A stretch of 64,000 nt of DNA from Vicinamibacterales bacterium (GTDB lineage Bacteria > Acidobacteriota > Vicinamibacteria > Vicinamibacterales > UBA8438), in contig CATQHX010000025.1 in assembly GCA_958296065.1 (NCBI GenBank), positions 124,001 to 188,000 on the forward strand. Reading direction: 5' to 3'. Position 1 is the stretch's first letter, and each line of letters begins with the position of its first letter. The position numbers were made by a program, and so were the translations under genes. The notes beneath the pieces were generated by a model. It made no database searches and was not told the DNA's origin. It worked only from the letters and a program-made list of their open reading frames with translations. This document shows positions 60,947 through 64,000 of this stretch, in pieces.

Positions 60947-62173
60947 CTACCCGAAATCGTCGAACAGGATGTTGTCGCGCTCGACGCCGAGGCCGTCGAG
61001 CATGTCCATGCACGCCTTGAGCATCATGGGCGGGCCGCACAGGTAGTATTCCACGTCCTCCGGCGCCGGGTGGTCCTTCAGGTAATTGTCGTAGAGAACC
61101 TGGTGAATGAACCCGGTCATTCCCGTCCACTCGTCCTCCGGCAGCGGCTCCGACAGCGCAAGATGCCACTCGAAGTTCGAATGGGCAGCCGCGATGCCGT
61201 CGAAGTCCTCGATGTAGAACGCCTCGCGCAGGCTGCGGGCGCCGTACCAGAAGCTGACCTTGCGGTCGGTCCCCACGCGGCGGAACTGGTCGAAGATGTG
61301 CGAGCGCATCGGCGCCATTCCCGCCCCGCCGCCGACGAATACCATCTCGGCCGGGGTCTCCTTCGCGAAGAACTCGCCGAACGGGCCGGAGATGGTCACC
61401 TCGTTGCCCGGCTTCAGGCTGAAGATGTAGCTGGTCATCTTGCCCGGAGGCGTTCCCTCGGGCGCCCGGGGCGGCGGCGAGGCAATCCGTACGTTGAGCA
61501 GGATGACGCCCTTCTCCTCCGGGTAGTTCGCCATCGAGTAGGCGCGCGTCACCGGCTCGTCGAGCACCGCCGTGTAGCGCCAGAGGTTGAACTTGTCCCA
61601 GTCCGCACGGTAATCCTCCTCGACGTCGAAGAGGTCGTAATCGTAGGTGCCCGGCGGCGCCTCGATCTGGATGTAGCCGCCAGCCCGGAAAGGCACCTCC
61701 TCGCCCTCCGGCAGCTCCAGGATCAGCTCCTTGATGAACGTGGCGACGTTGTGGTTCGAGCGCACCCGGCAGCGCCACTGGCGGATGTCGAACACCTCCG
61801 CCGGCAACTCGATGGCCATGTCCTGCTTCACCTTGACCTGGCAGGACAGGCGCACCCCCTCGCGTTCCTCACCGCGGCTCAGGTGGCTCCGCTCGGTCGG
61901 CAGCACTGCGCCGCCACCGTCGCACACCGTCACCTTGCAGACGCCGCAGCTCCCCTTGCCTCCGCAGGCCGACGGTATGAACAGCCGGCTGTCGGCCAGG
62001 GTGCCCAGCAGAGTCCCGCCGGCGGCGGTGCGCAGCGACTTGTCCGGGTCGCCGTTGACCGCGATCGTCACCTCGCCGGTGGCGACGAGTTGCCGGCGGG
62101 TAGCCATCAGCAGACCGACCAGCGACACGATCACGAACGTGAACATCGCGACGCCGAGGGTGACGGTGACCAT
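60947..62173 (-). CDS. nqrF: Na+-translocating NADH:quinone reductase subunit F
   Basis: NADH-oxidising subunit. 408 residues from the ATG at 62173. An N-terminal membrane helix (about 4-23) is followed by a [2Fe-2S] ferredoxin domain with Cys70, Cys76, Cys79 and Cys111. The ferredoxin-reductase part binds FAD ([11 protein letters not shown] at about 210-220) and NADH ([13 protein letters not shown] at about 280-292, then YYLCGPPMM). It starts 14 bp after nqrE. Confidence 0.97.
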   Translation of the reverse strand: MVTVTLGVAMFTFVIVSLVGLLMATRRQLVATGEVTIAVNGDPDKSLRTAAGGTLLGTLADSRLFIPSACGGKGSCGVCKVTVCDGGGAVLPTERSHLSRGEEREGVRLSCQVKVKQDMAIELPAEVFDIRQWRCRVRSNHNVATFIKELILELPEGEEVPFRAGGYIQIEAPPGTYDYDLFDVEEDYRADWDKFNLWRYTAVLDEPVTRAYSMANYPEEKGVILLNVRIASPPPRAPEGTPPGKMTSYIFSLKPGNEVTISGPFGEFFAKETPAEMVFVGGGAGMAPMRSHIFDQFRRVGTDRKVSFWYGARSLREAFYIEDFDGIAAAHSNFEWHLALSEPLPEDEWTGMTGFIHQVLYDNYLKDHPAPEDVEYYLCGPPMMLKACMDMLDGLGVERDNILFDDFG

Positions 62174-62187
62174 CTGAAACTGCCCCT

Positions 62188-62805
62188 CTAGAGCTGCACC
62201 CCGGCGAAGGCCATGAAGCCGAGCGCCATCAGCCCCACCAGCATGAACGTCAGCCCGAGCCCCCGCAACCCCTCCGGCGGATTCGAGTAGCGCAGCCGTT
62301 CGCGGATCCCGGCCAGGGCAATCACCGCCAGCGCCCACCCGATGCCCGAGCCGAGACCGAACACCGCGCTCTCGGCCAGCGTGTAGCTGCGCTCCACCAT
62401 GAAGAGCGAGGCGCCCAGGATGGCGCAGTTGACGGCGATGAGCGGCAGAAAGATCCCCAGGGCGGCGTGCAGCGGCGGCGCGAACCGGTCGAGCACCATC
62501 TCGACGATCTGCACCATCGCCGCAATGGTGCCGATGTAGGAGAGGAAGCCGAGAAACGACAGGTCGTAGGCCGCCAGCGATGGATGGAGCCACCCCATCG
62601 CGCCCGGGCTCAGCAGGTGCGCGTAAATCAGGTTGTTCATCGGCACCGTGATCGTCAGCACGAAGATGACGGCGCCGCCGAGGCCGATGGCGGTGCTCAC
62701 CTGCCGTGAGACGGCCAGGAACGAGCACATGCCGAGAAAGAACGCGAGGGCCATGTTCTCGACGAAGATGGCCTTGACCGCCAAGCTCAGGTAGTGCTCC
62801 AGCAT
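62188..62805 (-). CDS. nqrE: Na+-translocating NADH:quinone reductase subunit E
   Basis: Integral membrane subunit that with NqrD forms the iron-binding core. 205 residues, about six membrane helices. [20 protein letters not shown] contains the conserved cysteine after helix 1, and the inverted-repeat partner is near [15 protein letters not shown]. The start shares one base with the nqrD stop (TGATG). Confidence 0.97.
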   Translation of the reverse strand: MLEHYLSLAVKAIFVENMALAFFLGMCSFLAVSRQVSTAIGLGGAVIFVLTITVPMNNLIYAHLLSPGAMGWLHPSLAAYDLSFLGFLSYIGTIAAMVQIVEMVLDRFAPPLHAALGIFLPLIAVNCAILGASLFMVERSYTLAESAVFGLGSGIGWALAVIALAGIRERLRYSNPPEGLRGLGLTFMLVGLMALGFMAFAGVQL

Positions 62806-63425
62806 CAGTCGGCCTCCACCTGATCGGTCTTCCAGCTCCGCAGCGCCCAGATCAGGAACCCGATGATGAAGAAGGCGGCCGGCGACAGCACCATCAAACC
62901 GTTCGGGGCGTACCAGCCTGCCTCGCTCGCGAGCGGGAGCACGGTCGTCCCGAACACGGTCCCCGAGCCGAGCAGCTCCCGCACGAACGCCGTGATCATC
63001 AGGATGGCGCCGTAGCCCAGTCCGTTGCCGAGCCCGTCGATCAGGCTCATGCCGGGCGGGTTCTGCATCGCATAGGCCTCGGCCCGCCCCATGATGATGC
63101 AGTTGGTGATGATCAGGCCGACGAAGACGGTGAGCTGCTTCGACAGCTCGAACAGGTACGCCTTCAGGACCTGGTCGACCACGATCACCAGCGAGGCGAT
63201 GATCGTCAGTTGCACGATGATGCGGATGCTCGTCGGGATCTGGTTCCGGAGGGCGCTGACGAAGAAATTCGACGACATGGTCACGACAACCACCGCCGCG
63301 CTCATCACCAGGGCCGTGTCCATGCGGGTGGTCACGGCCAGGGCCGAGCAGATGCCGAGTACCTGCAGGGCGATCGGGTTGTTGTTGAACAGCGGATCGA
63401 TCAGCGCGTCGCGCGTCTTCGCCAT
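62805..63425 (-). CDS. nqrD: Na+-translocating NADH:quinone reductase subunit D
   Basis: Membrane partner of NqrE. 206 residues from the ATG at 63425, with about six helices. [20 protein letters not shown] holds the first conserved cysteine and [20 protein letters not shown] the second. It overlaps nqrC upstream and nqrE downstream by single bases, so the operon is tightly coupled. Confidence 0.97.
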   Translation of the reverse strand: MAKTRDALIDPLFNNNPIALQVLGICSALAVTTRMDTALVMSAAVVVVTMSSNFFVSALRNQIPTSIRIIVQLTIIASLVIVVDQVLKAYLFELSKQLTVFVGLIITNCIIMGRAEAYAMQNPPGMSLIDGLGNGLGYGAILMITAFVRELLGSGTVFGTTVLPLASEAGWYAPNGLMVLSPAAFFIIGFLIWALRSWKTDQVEAD

Positions 63426-64000
63426 CAGCCGTCCCTCCGCGTCCGGAGCGCCTCCAGATAAGGACCGAAGCCCTGCTCGTCGAGCCAGAAACGCAGCATG
63501 TTGGTCACGCCGCGGCTGGTCATCGTGGCGCCGGCGAGGCCGTCCACCCGGTACGGGTCGTCCGCGGGCGGCCCGGCCAGCCCCTTGATCACCTCGATGG
63601 CCGGCGCGCCGTCGGGGCCGAACGCCTTGCGGCCGTCCCACAGGCTCTTCCAGCGCGGGTTGTCCACCTCGCCCCCGAGGCCCGGCGTCTCCTTGTGCTC
63701 GTAGTAGGTCAGTCCGCGGATGGTGTCCAGGTCGGCGTCCAGGGCCACGAAGCCGTAGAGGATGCCCCACAGGCCGAGCCCGTGGACCGGCAGCACCACC
63801 AGGTCGAGCTCGCCGCCGTCGTCGCGCAGCTCGTAGACGAGTGCCTGGTCCGCCACCCGCTGCAGCCCGGCGTTGTTGGGCGGGGCCGCCTCGCTCCTGT
63901 CCGGATCCGCCGCCGCGGCGCGGGGGTCGAAGCCTGCCGGATCGACTTCGGTGGCGGCGCCGGTCTCCCGGTCGATGACCACCTGCCGGATGGGTGCGAA
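63425..64000 (-). CDS. nqrC: Na+-translocating NADH:quinone reductase subunit C, 5' end cut by window
   Basis: 191 residues are visible; the N-terminal membrane helix lies beyond the right edge. The periplasmic FMN domain is clear ([39 protein letters not shown]). The FMN attachment site reads [10 protein letters not shown]; in Vibrio NqrC this motif has Ser where Ala occurs here, while the flavinylated Thr is kept. nqrA and nqrB would be expected upstream, outside the window. Confidence 0.95.
   Translation of the reverse strand, partial: FAPIRQVVIDRETGAATEVDPAGFDPRAAAADPDRSEAAPPNNAGLQRVADQALVYELRDDGGELDLVVLPVHGLGLWGILYGFVALDADLDTIRGLTYYEHKETPGLGGEVDNPRWKSLWDGRKAFGPDGAPAIEVIKGLAGPPADDPYRVDGLAGATMTSRGVTNMLRFWLDEQGFGPYLEALRTRRDG

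Overview
The window is GC-rich bacterial DNA. It is almost entirely one long block of co-directional minus-strand housekeeping genes. I place the organism in the Acidobacteriota, probably class Vicinamibacteria, with moderate confidence. The clues are the high GC content, the TonB-dependent receptor with an N-terminal carboxypeptidase-regulatory-like domain, the cysteine-rich insert in the RNA polymerase beta subunit, and the mix of gene neighbourhoods. No 16S gene is present to settle it.

Layout, in order of transcription on the minus strand. A TPR protein, a LolB-like lipoprotein, ispE, tRNA-Gln, prs, rplY, pth, rpsF, rpsR, rplI, dnaB, alr, radA, plsC, a fused ispDF and rlmB run from about 51.7 kb to 37.3 kb. 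A consensus-like sigma-70 promoter at about 37.2 kb then precedes tRNA-Thr(TGT), tRNA-Tyr(GTA), tRNA-Gly(TCC), tRNA-Thr(GGT), tuf, rpmG, tRNA-Trp(CCA), secE, nusG, rplKAJL, rpoBC, rpsLG, fusA and a second tuf. After that comes the whole S10-spc-alpha series, from rpsJ to rplQ at 1.75 kb. This is the classical bacterial order without a break. infA is absent from its usual place beside rpmJ. The left edge holds the 3' part of a plus-strand EF-G paralogue that ends only 7 bp from rplQ.

Right of 51.7 kb the strand changes. A Trm112-family protein, an O-antigen-ligase/polymerase-like membrane protein and a TonB-dependent receptor lie on the plus strand. purH and a small overlapping unknown gene are on the minus strand, and selA is on the plus strand. 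A minus-strand Na+-translocating NADH:quinone reductase operon (nqrC-D-E-F, apbE, nqrM-like) runs off the right edge.

Most of the window is ordinary informational machinery. The most unusual signal is a 107-bp dispersed element built from two inverted repeats. It occurs once between rplR and rpsE and once, inverted, between the TPR and LolB-like genes. A 42-bp half copy lies between rpsL and rpsG. Other points worth checking are the eight-cysteine insert in RpoB, long low-complexity tails on L22 and S6, two tuf genes with identical products, an EF-G paralogue that has lost the NKxD lysine, a strong hairpin in the rplL-rpoB spacer, an orphan selA, and a 153-residue unknown protein translationally coupled to purH. 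I see no CRISPR array, insertion sequence, prophage or defence system.
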